The translations under genes and the position numbers were made by a program. Positions 20,110 to 29,705 of a stretch of DNA of 64,000 nucleotides are shown here, piece by piece; position 1 is the first letter of the stretch; the number at the start of each line of letters is the position of its first letter. This DNA comes from Bradyrhizobium sp. WSM471. Lineage in GTDB: Bacteria; Pseudomonadota; Alphaproteobacteria; Rhizobiales; Xanthobacteraceae. The notes under the pieces were generated by a model. The model saw nothing but the letters and a program-made list of their open reading frames with translations. It was not told the origin of the DNA and searched no databases. Where the stretch lies: contig NZ_CM001442.1 of assembly GCF_000244915.1 (NCBI RefSeq), positions 2,294,001 through 2,358,000 of the forward strand, given 5' to 3'.

Positions 20110-20309
20110 CAACCAAAGAAAAAATATGCTAAATCGCCGTAATCCTACCGTGTTGTCGTTTCTTTGACAATATAATTGGCAAGCGTCGATATTGCCGTTG
20201 TCGTTCCAGCGATACTTGCCAGCCCCTGCGGATCTGCGTGCCCCTCAGAAGAGCCTCACATTCCCATCGCTTCCCGCCGATTAGCCTTTTACAGGCCTAG
20301 GAAAAGCAC

Positions 20310-21428
20310 ATGACGCCTTCGTTGCAAGATGCCCGCCTCCGGCAGCTCAGCGATAAGGGAGTTAACGTCGTCGATCCGCGCCAGACTTTTCTAGACGACG
20401 ATGTCGACCTCGACCGCGTGTTTCCCGAAGCCATACTGTTTCCTGGCACTCGTCTGGCGGGGCGCAAAACGCTTGTTGGGCCGCGCGCGAAAATCGGGAG
20501 CGAGGGGCCGGCGACGGTGATCGAATCGGTCATTGGTGAGAGTGCTGAGATCGCAAGTGGCTATGTAACCGGCTCGGTCTTGCTCACCAAAGCGCGAATT
20601 GGTGCAAACGGCCACGTGCGCGAGGGGACGCTGCTCGAGGAGGAGGCCTCCACGGCCCACGCGGTGGGCCTGAAGCAGACTGTACTGATGAGCTTCGTCA
20701 CACTTGGATCGCTTATCAATTGCTGCGACTGTCTGGTTTCAGGTGGACGGTCCCGCTCAAATCACACCGAAGTTGGAAGCGGGTTTATTCATTTCAATTT
20801 CACGCCATGGGGCGAGAGTGGCGACAAAGCGACCGCATCACTGTTTGGCGGAGTTCCGGACGGTGTTTTCCTCCGGGAAGAACGGATCTTCATCGGGGGC
20901 AGTAGCGGAATGGTGGGACCCACTCGAATAGGCTTTGGATCTTTCACTACGGCCGGGCAGGTTATTCGCTCGGACGTTGCGACCAAACGTATTCGTTCCG
21001 AATCGCAGCGCGAGGTGGACGCGCCTTGGGGATTCGCGGCACCCAGAAAAGCCGCCGATCGCGTTGAAAGAAACCTCGAATATATCGGTCACCTGGTCGC
21101 GCTGCAGGCATGGTATCGACGAATGCGCAAGGCACGTGTGCCCGACGATGATGTTTCGCTACCCCAGCGTCTGACGCTCGATGCCGCGATCGCGTTGCTG
21201 GACGGCAACATTGCTGAGCGATGGGTGCGACTTGGTCAGTTTCTCGGCCAACCGCTTCCACCGATCAAACTTCCAGCAATCGATTGTCCTCTTCAATTGA
21301 ACAGCGACTCCGGCCCGCATATTAGCTGGGTCAAAAATCTGTCGCCTGAAGAGATTGCGTCCGGGCGCCGCTGGCTACAGGACACGGTTGACGCGGTCGT
21401 GATTGCCAACAGGCCTTCAGTTGGTTAA
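20310..21428 (+). CDS. Orphan left-handed beta-helix (GlmU/UDP-GlcNAc pyrophosphorylase-like) protein
   Basis: A 372-residue protein dominated by hexapeptide-repeat beta-helix text (VGPRAKIGSEGPATVIESVIG, about residues 57-75, and VTGSVLLTKARIGANGHV, about 86-103). The block STAHAVGLKQTVLMSFV with SLFGGVPDG resembles the C-terminal half of bacterial proteins annotated as UDP-N-acetylglucosamine pyrophosphorylases. The N-terminal nucleotidyltransferase signature (LAAGxGTRM-like) is absent, so sugar-nucleotide synthesis by this protein alone is unlikely. An acyl- or nucleotide-binding role in glycan synthesis is an inference from its position beside two large glycosyltransferases. Residues after about 240 are helical and unassigned. 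Confidence 0.65.
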   Translation: MTPSLQDARLRQLSDKGVNVVDPRQTFLDDDVDLDRVFPEAILFPGTRLAGRKTLVGPRAKIGSEGPATVIESVIGESAEIASGYVTGSVLLTKARIGANGHVREGTLLEEEASTAHAVGLKQTVLMSFVTLGSLINCCDCLVSGGRSRSNHTEVGSGFIHFNFTPWGESGDKATASLFGGVPDGVFLREERIFIGGSSGMVGPTRIGFGSFTTAGQVIRSDVATKRIRSESQREVDAPWGFAAPRKAADRVERNLEYIGHLVALQAWYRRMRKARVPDDDVSLPQRLTLDAAIALLDGNIAERWVRLGQFLGQPLPPIKLPAIDCPLQLNSDSGPHISWVKNLSPEEIASGRRWLQDTVDAVVIANRPSVG

Positions 21429-21441
21429 TCGCCATGCTGTC

Positions 21442-23802
21442 TCAAAAGCCTGACGGGATCGCCCGGGAGCTCGGCGGCTGGTTCGTTCTCGGACTGCAAT
21501 CTGCCGGCGGCCACGCTAATGCGCCGTAAGGCACCCCGTCACGCGACAATTGCGGGTTATAGGTCGGATCTTCCAAAAGTGCCTTTCCCCATCGCGAACG
21601 TAGCTGATTAAGCTCGCGATCGAACCTGTCCCGTCGGTCGGGGCGGTCGTCCTTGCCTCGACTTGCAGATTCAAGGTGAAGGAGCCGTGCGTGCGGCGTC
21701 AGTACGATGCGTTTGCCAATCTCACGCAATCGAAGACAATAGTCCACGTCATTGAATGCAACGGCAAAATTTAACTCATCCAGCCCGCCAAGCCGCAGAT
21801 AGTCTGCGCGACGCGTCACCAGACATGCTGCGGTCACGGCGCTGCACTCGTGGGCTATGCGCAGAAGATCGAGATACCCCGGATCGCTGCCGAGCCTGTC
21901 TGTAAAGGCGTGGGTGGCCGCGAAGTTCATCCCGAGAACCACGCCCCCATGCTGAACGACGCCGCCCGGCCAGGTCAAGAGCGCGCCTGCCGCCCCCACA
22001 TCCGGCTCTGCAAGGCGAGACAACAGTTCGTCGAGCCAGTCGTCGGACGTCGCCTCGATATCGTTGTTGAGAAGGCATAATACATCGCTGTCAACCGCAG
22101 CCGCCGCGCGATTGTTGAGCTTGGCGAAATTGAAGACGCCTTCGACACGAATGGTTCCGATTCCCCGACGGGGCAGATCGGCCAAATAGTTCAACGAATC
22201 CGGATCAGTGCTATGATTGTCGATCACGAGAATATCTGCCCCGCTGCGCGCGACAGCAGGCGCAATGCTGTCGAGACATGTGCGTAGCATGGCGGCTCGA
22301 TCACGAGTCGGTATCAGTATCGTTGTCTTCTGGCGTTGCCTCACACGTCTCACTCGCACCGCGGGAAACAAGCTTCCCTCGGATGGAATGACTTCCGATC
22401 TGATGGCACGCGCGATGAGGTGCCGTTGCGTGGCGGATTGCAGGTAAGGCGTGCAGTGAAGCCGGTCCAGCTTCGGCAAGGTCCCCGCCGAGCCTGATAA
22501 ATGCAGGATGGCCCGTTGCGGCCCCGTCCGGTCGAGCATCGAGTTGAAAAGCCGATAAAGATTGTCAGGCTTCGAACGCAGCAGTTCAAAAGCGGCGTCG
22601 CGCCGAACGGCGAAAAGGTATGAGCAATAGCCCTGTTCGAGCATTCGTTCATAGTCAAATGCTGGCAAGGCGATTGGCCACAATCGACCATCGTCGGCGA
22701 GAAAGTCGAGGTCGCAATAGACTGCCGACGCATCGGGGTGGTCATCGAATGCTGCCGAAATCCGTGCCAAAGCATTGGGCGCCAATTGAATGCCGGCCAT
22801 GACAAACACCAGGATGTCCGCCACTGGGTTCGTATCTGTTAGAAATTCAGAGACGAGGGCAGGATCTATCGCGGGGGGCGTTCCCTCGATTACGGCTGCA
22901 GTCCACGCCTCGTGACTCTGGCTTTGCAATGTCGCGAGTGTTTGTTCTGAGTCTCTTTCACCGGCAACGACAACGGCAAGTTCGAGCTGGCTAGGGCTCG
23001 GATCAGGCAATGGGAAACGCTCAAGCCAGGCTTCATAGTCCGCAAAGGGAAGCGAGGAAGGAATGAGCTGGTCGTAGAGTGTGCCGCGAAGACGCTCTGC
23101 GCCGTTATCTCCAAGGGAAGATAGGATTGCGGAAAGTCCGTCAGGGAAGGCGACGAACGTTGCATAAGGCATCAATTCGCCATCACCTTGACGCAGGCTC
23201 ACCCGGTGGACGCAGCCATCTGCAAATCGCTGTGGCAAGTTGAAGTCGAACGCGCGAACATTGCGGCCCGAGTGGGAGGAGCCATTCTCGTCGATGCGCG
23301 TCCACTGAGTGGCGCGCAATTGCGAAACCGTCTCGCCATCCACAACGGCATCCAGGACAGTCTCGAGACTCGAGTCAACCCATCCATGGAAACGAAGGCC
23401 GCCTAGCCAGCGCAGGAAGCTTTTGGTGCGCGTATCATCGAACGTACCCTTTCGCGTCGAATTCAAGTCAATCGGAAGGCCAACCCCTGTCCCTAGATTT
23501 GCGATCCGCGCTTCGACGGTACGCGCCGTTGATAGATGATCGGGATCGAGCAACAGCTCAAATCCGTAGCGCGCATTCCTCATGCCCCGGTTTGCGAGCT
23601 CGGGAACGAAGCTCGTAGCATGACAGGTTTTAATCACCAGGCCATCCAGCAGAACGTCAACGGTAAAGTTGCGCCCGAGGTCTTCTGGATCGAATACGAA
23701 GCCCGTGAGCGTCCCGTCAGCGGCCAGAGCAAGCCGACTAACTTGGGTTCCAGTCACGGATTTCGGGGTTGAACCTGGTTGGCCGCGGGAAGCTCGGATC
23801 AT
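21442..23802 (-). CDS. Large double-domain GT2 glycosyltransferase
   Basis: A 786-residue, probably cytoplasmic glycosyltransferase. Residues about 20-225 hold two beta-rich repeats (GFVFDPEDLGRNFTVDV and FHGWVDSSLETVLDAVVD) likely to be accessory sandwich domains. Residues about 272-410 are a degenerate first GT-A domain (VVVAGERDSEQTLATL, AVYCDLDFLADDGR). Residues about 493-740 are an intact GT2 domain: TTILIPTRDRAAML, the nucleotide motif IDNHSTD (527-533), the DxD-like LNNDIE (578-583) and the base-bearing FNDVDYC (684-690). The donor sugar cannot be read from sequence; rhamnosyltransferase-like enzymes share this layout. The start overlaps the upstream gene by four bases (ATGA), so the two are translationally coupled. 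Confidence 0.82.
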   Translation of the reverse strand: MIRASRGQPGSTPKSVTGTQVSRLALAADGTLTGFVFDPEDLGRNFTVDVLLDGLVIKTCHATSFVPELANRGMRNARYGFELLLDPDHLSTARTVEARIANLGTGVGLPIDLNSTRKGTFDDTRTKSFLRWLGGLRFHGWVDSSLETVLDAVVDGETVSQLRATQWTRIDENGSSHSGRNVRAFDFNLPQRFADGCVHRVSLRQGDGELMPYATFVAFPDGLSAILSSLGDNGAERLRGTLYDQLIPSSLPFADYEAWLERFPLPDPSPSQLELAVVVAGERDSEQTLATLQSQSHEAWTAAVIEGTPPAIDPALVSEFLTDTNPVADILVFVMAGIQLAPNALARISAAFDDHPDASAVYCDLDFLADDGRLWPIALPAFDYERMLEQGYCSYLFAVRRDAAFELLRSKPDNLYRLFNSMLDRTGPQRAILHLSGSAGTLPKLDRLHCTPYLQSATQRHLIARAIRSEVIPSEGSLFPAVRVRRVRQRQKTTILIPTRDRAAMLRTCLDSIAPAVARSGADILVIDNHSTDPDSLNYLADLPRRGIGTIRVEGVFNFAKLNNRAAAAVDSDVLCLLNNDIEATSDDWLDELLSRLAEPDVGAAGALLTWPGGVVQHGGVVLGMNFAATHAFTDRLGSDPGYLDLLRIAHECSAVTAACLVTRRADYLRLGGLDELNFAVAFNDVDYCLRLREIGKRIVLTPHARLLHLESASRGKDDRPDRRDRFDRELNQLRSRWGKALLEDPTYNPQLSRDGVPYGALAWPPADCSPRTNQPPSSRAIPSGF

Positions 23803-26267
23803 GTTTGGGGCGCTCCTATCCAGCTTGCGAGAGCGTCGGCGAGCGCCGCGTCATCGATGTCTGGCGAGATCGGAAGATCACCGGGTCTAGGAGCGACCAG
23901 GCGATTTGACCAATCGCAATAGGCAACCTTCCTGTTGGCTTGCCGGACGGCTTCGATGGTCGGATGGCCGAATAGAGGATCGCCAAAGTCAGTAAAGAGC
24001 CAGCTCGGAGCGTGCGGCAGCAGGACATCGGCGAGCTCTGCAAGGTGCGTGTTTCCCGTGACAAACAGATTAGGGAATGACATGAGCTCGAGGTCGTTCA
24101 AGGTTGCTCCGGCCACAACAATGGATACTGCCTCATGCTGCAATCGCGCGGCGATCGCGCGGATGACGCGAAAGATGACAGGCGATGATGATACGGGAAC
24201 GATGGCCAGAGTTCTGCCAAGAGGCTGGCCGCTCGGAAGAACCAGCGGCTCGACTTTCCAGGACCGGGTGTTGATCGTGCGTCGCGGCATGCGCGAGCGT
24301 GCAAATGCTTCGGCCGCCGGCGTGGGGGCAAGGAGCGGCGCCTTTGTACTCAGTTGAGACGAAATGCCCTCCATATCTGCCGTGATCCAGGTGTCAATTC
24401 GGATGGCCTGGCTATGAGCAAGTCTGGTGAGTTCCGCGTCTACGGCCGGGTCGAGGACTTCGAGCCGCGTCGGCCGCAGATCGGCAATGATTTTGGCAGC
24501 ACGATCCTTAGCCGCGTCGGAGGAGAGGTCGATAAAAATCGACTGTGGGGCACTTTCATCGTACGCGGAAAGGCGCAGTCCAGCGAGGTCTCGAATGATG
24601 AGGATAGCGTGCTCGCCAGCATTCGCAATTTCGGCGGCGCGCGCCCGTGCAATATCGAGGCTCGATCCCATGGCGGTAGCGATGAGAACGGAATCACGAT
24701 CGAGGCGGCCTAAGCCGCGCTCGATCGTGGCGCGTGCGAAGCGCAAGGGGTCAACGGCTTCAAATGCCAGGCATTCTCTTCGATAGCCGGGAAAGCGCTG
24801 GTCAAGGATGTCGAGATTGCGCCGGACCAGCTTGCGCTTTTCCTCGCCAAACGACCGTGATCCGTGATGACCAACGAAGACCGAAGCCGAGCATACGCTC
24901 CGAAAACCGCTCGCACGGGCGCGTAGGCAGAAGTCGACGTCTTCGAGATAACCCCTTTCATAGCTTTCAGAAAGTCCAATCACTGCGTCCAGGCAGGCTC
25001 TGGTGACGTAGAGGCAAAAGCCGATCCCGCTCGGTACATCGACGACTATGCTCTTGTTGGTTGCCGCGGCTATCCGATCCAGAGCAATGAGTTCGTCATA
25101 GCCTGGCATCGGATTTTCTTGATTCGGTATGGGAAAAGAGAAGATGTCGCCGTTATTCGAAAAGGGAGTAGCAGTTCCGATGTCCGGTGCCGAGTGTGCG
25201 GCGGCAGCCAAACGTTCGACGAACCCCGGGGGGACGACCGTATCCGCGTTGAGGAGGACGACGTCGCCATTTTTCACTTCGGATAGCGCACGGTTGATCG
25301 CGCCGACGAAGCCAAGGTTAATCGGATTGATCAGCAGGTCGATTTCGTTCGTGGCCGCAAGCTCGAGCAGGTGATCTCGAAGCTCTGGATCCGGGGTCGC
25401 GTCGTTTACAACCAGGATCCGATAGGCACTGTCGCGCGATTTTGTCTTCGTGCCGGGGCTGGCAGTCCGCGCTTGAATGAGACTTTGTAGGCAGCTCCTG
25501 GTTGCCTGGAGATCGCCATACACCGGCACGATGATCGTGGGCAGAGCATCGGACACATCGGCAACCGACTTGCTTGTCTCGCCCCGCGAGAGCCGTTGTG
25601 TGCAGCCGAGGTTCGGCGGAAGCCGCTGAATCTTGAACGCCTCTCCCTCGGAGGTCATGATCAGCTGCTGAGGTCGCTCTGAAGGCGGCCGACGGAGCCG
25701 GAAGCCGGTTGCCTTTATCTGACGGCTGGCCAGTGGATGAAACGGGTCTGCGACCAAAACGCTGGTGAGAGTGCCGTCTTCGAAGGATATCGTTGCCTCG
25801 ATTTCGGCTTCGTCGCCCCAGGCAACCCAGCCGGCCACGTGACTATCAAAGACAGAAACGGCAGCCCATCGACGTTGGCCGGACGCTTGAAGTACCGCAA
25901 TGGCGCTTCGGACCGTGTTGGGCGCTTCGTCATGAGCGATCAGGTTGGACGCTGCGGCCCGGCGACGCTCATCTTCGCTCCAGAGCAGCATCCGGCGATT
26001 TGCGTTGATATCTGTCGGGGCAATGCTGAGAGCTTGTGCGAGATCGCTGAGGGCGGCCTTTTGCCGGCCAAGATGCCAGTTCGCCTCGGCCCGCAGCACA
26101 AAACAATGCGCTGCCGGAGGAGGATCTATCCGACACCGCCGGTCCGCATAAGCCAGCGCGAGGTTGAAGTCTTGAGCCGAAAGGGCACGAGCAGCCCGCC
26201 GCTCGAGCAAAAAGTGATGTTGCAGACCTAAATATGCGGTCGCGCCATCATCTTGCTCCGATGCCAT
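23799..26267 (-). CDS. Multidomain glycosyltransferase: TPR, beta domain, GT2, GT-B-like C terminus
   Basis: An 822-residue protein. Residues about 25-95 are TPR-like (ALSAQDFNLALAYADRRC, then LGRQKAALSDLAQAL). Residues 130-215 are a beta-rich domain with VAGWVAWGDEAEIEATI, like the accessory domains of the neighbour. Residues 243-480 are GT2: TIIVPVYGDLQATRSCLQSL, VNDATPD (287-293), LNADTVV (339-345), the acidic motif YLEDVDFCLR (440-449) and HHGSRSF. Residues 500-822 show Rossmann-type text (DSVLIATAMGSSLDIARARA, then SPVIFRVIRAIAARL, then LFTDFGDPLFGHP) suggesting a degenerate GT-B module. A single chain that both positions and transfers sugars on a growing glycan is an inference. Confidence 0.78.
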   Translation of the reverse strand: MASEQDDGATAYLGLQHHFLLERRAARALSAQDFNLALAYADRRCRIDPPPAAHCFVLRAEANWHLGRQKAALSDLAQALSIAPTDINANRRMLLWSEDERRRAAASNLIAHDEAPNTVRSAIAVLQASGQRRWAAVSVFDSHVAGWVAWGDEAEIEATISFEDGTLTSVLVADPFHPLASRQIKATGFRLRRPPSERPQQLIMTSEGEAFKIQRLPPNLGCTQRLSRGETSKSVADVSDALPTIIVPVYGDLQATRSCLQSLIQARTASPGTKTKSRDSAYRILVVNDATPDPELRDHLLELAATNEIDLLINPINLGFVGAINRALSEVKNGDVVLLNADTVVPPGFVERLAAAAHSAPDIGTATPFSNNGDIFSFPIPNQENPMPGYDELIALDRIAAATNKSIVVDVPSGIGFCLYVTRACLDAVIGLSESYERGYLEDVDFCLRARASGFRSVCSASVFVGHHGSRSFGEEKRKLVRRNLDILDQRFPGYRRECLAFEAVDPLRFARATIERGLGRLDRDSVLIATAMGSSLDIARARAAEIANAGEHAILIIRDLAGLRLSAYDESAPQSIFIDLSSDAAKDRAAKIIADLRPTRLEVLDPAVDAELTRLAHSQAIRIDTWITADMEGISSQLSTKAPLLAPTPAAEAFARSRMPRRTINTRSWKVEPLVLPSGQPLGRTLAIVPVSSSPVIFRVIRAIAARLQHEAVSIVVAGATLNDLELMSFPNLFVTGNTHLAELADVLLPHAPSWLFTDFGDPLFGHPTIEAVRQANRKVAYCDWSNRLVAPRPGDLPISPDIDDAALADALASWIGAPQT

Positions 26268-26323
26268 TCCAGCCGTCCTGCCCTCGCGATGGCGACTATC
26301 GGTAGCCGCTGTTGCCGGTTATC

Positions 26324-27214
26324 TTAGTCGACCGACGTGGTCTGACGGGGCCTGCTGCGAAACACCCGGACTCGACCAGAACCAGAAGGTTTTGAGGTGG
26401 TCTTGGCGGGAGTGGCGGCCTTGTTGGAAGCTGCGAGCGCCCTGTCCGCTCTCTCGATGGCGATCCGCAGGCCGATCAACGGCTCACGGCCGGTCGGACC
26501 CGATAGCACCACGCGTTGGCCGATCGCCCGAAGGGTTGGCGCGTTCAGGAAGAGAGCTTCAGCAACAAACTCGTATTCGTTGTTTCCTGCCATCTCGAGA
26601 ACCACGCCCGTAAGCGGCATGGCGCGACCGCGCGTCCCTGCGAACGCACCAAGAGAGACCATCTTTCCGCTGCCCGATTGTCCCTTCAAAAACTGAACCG
26701 CGTAGCGGATCTCGACGCCGTCGGGCCGGTCGGCCCAGTCCAACGCAATGCCTTCGATCCGCGATGGGGAGGCTGGACCTGCGATCCAAGTGTTCGGACC
26801 CGCCGTCGTATCGCCAACACCTGCGACATGAGCGAGCACCTTCAGTCCGTCCCCCTTCACGGCAGAGCCGGTCCTGCCACTTTCGACCCGGCCGTGTGAA
26901 ACGGCCGGTATGCGGCCGGGTTGGATCGGCTCGATGCGCACGACTGCCGCGCGGGAACCGCCTGGCCGCATCGGCAACACCTCGATTTGGAGGCGGCCGG
27001 GCGATCGAGCCCTAATGACGAAGCCCGAATTTGGCCCCCACAGTGTCGGTTCCGAGGCGTCGGGATGCAGGATGAACTCGAAATGGCCTTCATCGCCTCG
27101 TGCGGGCGCAACGATCACCTTCGGCGGAGCAGCAGGGTCCTCGGCGCTCCGGTAATTTACAAAAAATAGCCCACGGTCGAGATCAACCGTCTTTCGCTGA
27201 TCAGCTTCGCTCAT
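26324..27214 (-). CDS. Conserved-looking protein of unknown function in the glycosyltransferase operon
   Basis: A 296-residue protein from MSEADQRKTVDLDRGLFF; the 11-codon extension before it is not needed. The product is beta-rich with no signal peptide or transmembrane helix. Text such as EGHFEFILHPDASEPTLWGP, IQIEV-type strands and EIRYAVQFLKGQ suggest one or two sandwich domains. A basic tail follows (SGRVRVFRSRPRQTTSVD). It is read in the same direction as, and 56 bases before, the 822-residue glycosyltransferase, so it is probably first in a three-gene operon. A scaffold or polymer-binding role is only a guess. Confidence 0.65.
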   Translation of the reverse strand: MSEADQRKTVDLDRGLFFVNYRSAEDPAAPPKVIVAPARGDEGHFEFILHPDASEPTLWGPNSGFVIRARSPGRLQIEVLPMRPGGSRAAVVRIEPIQPGRIPAVSHGRVESGRTGSAVKGDGLKVLAHVAGVGDTTAGPNTWIAGPASPSRIEGIALDWADRPDGVEIRYAVQFLKGQSGSGKMVSLGAFAGTRGRAMPLTGVVLEMAGNNEYEFVAEALFLNAPTLRAIGQRVVLSGPTGREPLIGLRIAIERADRALAASNKAATPAKTTSKPSGSGRVRVFRSRPRQTTSVD

Positions 27215-27408
27215 AAACCGCCCCTGTTGGGCCATTGCGCTTGGCAAGGTCCGAACGCTTTAACTGTATCCAACTTATCACAGGCCTCAGACCTCGCGGC
27301 CGGAAATCTTTGTTATAGTGAAAGTCACAAGGTTTGAGCCGAAGGGCGGCTGGAGATTTTGTTAAGCGATGGCACTGCGGGTGAGCTTCCCATTTGGACG
27401 CAAAGTCA

Positions 27409-28791
27409 ATGAAAATATTGTTTGTCCACAATAATTTCCCCGCCCAGTTTCGGAATCTCGCAGTCACCCTTTCACGCGAGCCCGGTCATCAGTTGGTGGC
27501 AATTGGAGCGTCGACTTCTCGGGCGATACCTTCAGTTAAGCTTACCAAATACGCGCTTGCCGATGCAGACGTTTCGATGACGCACCCATTCGCGAGGCGC
27601 TTCGATCTCGAGTGCCGACGCGCGGAACAAGTACTTTATAGCTTGTCCAGCGTCGCGGCTTCGGGGTTTTCTCCAGATGTAATTCTTGCGCACCCTGGTT
27701 GGGGCGAAACGTTGCCGCTGCGAACCGTGTTTCCGCGCTCCAAATTGGCAGTTTATTGCGAGTTCTACTATGGCGCCAAGGATCGCGACCTCGGGTTTGA
27801 TTCGGAGTTTCCTGAGCCGGGTCTGGACGGCTATGTCGGGCTGCACCTGAAGAATGCCGCGACCCTTTTGGCTTTATCCGAAGCCGATCTCGGTATCTCA
27901 CCTACCTCATGGCAGCATTCGACGTTTCCCGAGCACTATCAAAGCATGATCGATATCGCTCATGAGGGGGTCGACACCGACGTAATAAAGCCCAATCCCG
28001 CGGCGCGCCTTACGCTGCCCGGCGGGCGCGAACTCACTCGCGGGGACGAAGTCATTACATTCGTGGCGCGGAACCTCGAACCGCTCCGTGGCTATCACGT
28101 GTTCATGCGGGCGCTTCCGGAGATCCTGGCGCGGCGACCAAATGCGCAAGTCCTGATCGTGGGAAGTGACGGGCTGTCATATGGGCAGTCGCCGCCTGCA
28201 GGCACGACCTGGAAATCGATCTTCCTGAACGAAGTCAAAGATCAAATCGATGCTAATCGCGTCCACTTCCTTGGTCGGGTCTCGTATCCTGTCTTTCTGA
28301 GCGCTCTGCAGGTCTCATCCGCTCACGTCTATCTAACCTACCCATTTGTGTTGTCTTGGTCGGTGCTTGAGGCGATGAGCAGCGGCTGTGTCGTAATTGG
28401 GTCCGACACCGCGCCCGTGCGAGAGGTTATCCGCCCGGGGGAGACTGGCGTTCTGGTGCCGTTCTTCGCGGTTGACGAATTGGTGGCAAAGACGGTTGAG
28501 GTGCTGGCGAGCCCATCGAAATTTACTGCTATGCGCGAGGCGGCCCGTCGATACGTCGTCGATCATTTCGATGCGAACCGGATCTGCATTCCGCGCGTTC
28601 GGCAACTGCTCAGTGAAAATGCGGCGCCGACCGCGGCAGCCAGAAGCGTCTGGCCGGGCAAGGAAGTGCCAACCGAAAAGAGAAGACGCCAGAACGAGGC
28701 TGTCAACCATTCGACGAAGGCAGATGTCGCCGACAGGACCAGTCACGTCCCAAAGTCAAGCCGGACAGACCAGCGGCGCAAATCTCGTTGA
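27409..28791 (+). CDS. GT4 glycosyltransferase with Glyco_trans_4_3-type N terminus
   Basis: A 460-residue GT-B fold enzyme from MKILFVHNNFPAQFRNLA. The N-terminal half has VILAHPGWGETLPLRTVFP, then LAVYCEFYYGAKDRDLGFD, typical of the PF12000 group of GT4 proteins. The C-terminal half has ITFVARNLEPLRGYHVFMRA (donor-side loop) and SWSVLEAMSSGCVVIGSDT, then EVIRPGETGVLV. The first Glu of EX7E is replaced, as is usual in this subgroup. A polar lysine-rich tail of about 60 residues is unusual. It diverges from the 296-residue gene with 194 bases between them that should hold both promoters. Confidence 0.88.
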   Translation: MKILFVHNNFPAQFRNLAVTLSREPGHQLVAIGASTSRAIPSVKLTKYALADADVSMTHPFARRFDLECRRAEQVLYSLSSVAASGFSPDVILAHPGWGETLPLRTVFPRSKLAVYCEFYYGAKDRDLGFDSEFPEPGLDGYVGLHLKNAATLLALSEADLGISPTSWQHSTFPEHYQSMIDIAHEGVDTDVIKPNPAARLTLPGGRELTRGDEVITFVARNLEPLRGYHVFMRALPEILARRPNAQVLIVGSDGLSYGQSPPAGTTWKSIFLNEVKDQIDANRVHFLGRVSYPVFLSALQVSSAHVYLTYPFVLSWSVLEAMSSGCVVIGSDTAPVREVIRPGETGVLVPFFAVDELVAKTVEVLASPSKFTAMREAARRYVVDHFDANRICIPRVRQLLSENAAPTAAARSVWPGKEVPTEKRRRQNEAVNHSTKADVADRTSHVPKSSRTDQRRKSR

Positions 28792-29447
28792 TCGCTTGAC
28801 GGTCTAGCGCCAGCGCTGGATTGCATCACCCCCAAACCGCCGCGTGAGGTGCTGTCTTGTTGGTGGTCACCCGGTTGCGCTGAAGCATTCGGCTCGAACT
28901 CGACCGGATCGAGGAGGTCGATGGTCGCGAATCTGTGGGGCGAGCATAAAGGCTTCGATGTCGCGCACATGCCACCTCATCCCTCTGCCTGCGACAAGGC
29001 GCCCCGCTTGCCGGCCCGTCCGCCAGAAGCCATCCGCGCCGCTTTGACCGCGAGCCCGCCGTCTCCTGCATTGATCGACGGCCCGCGCCGCGCCCCCGGC
29101 CTTGCGGAGAACGGTCAGGTTGGCAATCGGCGTCTGGTTCGGCGCTCGAGAAGGGCTTGCTCAGCGGCTGTGCGGGTGGCCATCTTGATCTATTGATCGC
29201 CTTCAGCAGGCACGGTGTCGCGGCCCGGTTGGCGATCTTTTCAAGGCCATCGGACCAGACGATCTTGCATAGTCCGCCTCGCCGGCGCCCCTGACACTGT
29301 TGCCATGGGTAAGGCTTGTTCGGTAAGCTCCAAAAAGTGCCCGCTCGGTTCGGATAATTGACCGGGGGCGCGTCCGGCGAGCGCGAGCAGCGCGCCAGGG
29401 TGGACAACTTCCGCTACCTGGCGCCACGGGCATGTTGAGAGGGATGA
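28792..29447. other. GC-rich gap without a convincing gene
   Basis: About 650 bases. Frames on both strands (one of 193 codons on the minus strand) give Arg/Pro/Ser-rich text without motifs. It may be a decayed gene or insertion remnant, but I could not match it to any transposase. Confidence 0.35.
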
Positions 29448-29705
29448 ATGATGTCGAGTTCGGTCCAGTTGCTGACACGCCTTGTCTTGGTCGCGGCCTG
29501 CCTATCCAGTTTGTCTACGTCAGCGGAGGCCGCCAAAGGCCATCGCCACCCGTACGCTCCAAGTGGTTTTGTTGCTGGTGTAAGGGGCGGAAACCCGCTG
29601 TCGGTTCCTTTTTTTGGGCGCGGCTGGTATCCCGGGACAGTTCATTATTACGGCCCCCCCGACGGCTGGTGCTGCCGCGCCGCGGTGATCTCCGTCAAAT
29701 ACTAA
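29448..29705 (+). CDS. Small exported protein
   Basis: An 85-residue protein with GAGAGG before its paired ATGs and a clear signal peptide (LLTRLVLVAACLSSLSTSAEA, cleavage after AEA). The mature part is rich in His, Pro, Gly and Tyr (GHRHPYAPSGF, FFGRGWYPGTVHYYGPPDGW) and ends in VISVKY. No domain recognised. The aromatic/glycine composition resembles small surface or periplasmic proteins found in many Bradyrhizobium. Confidence 0.65.
   Translation: MMSSSVQLLTRLVLVAACLSSLSTSAEAAKGHRHPYAPSGFVAGVRGGNPLSVPFFGRGWYPGTVHYYGPPDGWCCRAAVISVKY

Noticed and set aside
28826..29407. A 193-codon minus-strand frame
   Set aside because: Arg/Ser/Pro-rich translation without motif, no ribosome binding site, and competing frames on the other strand.
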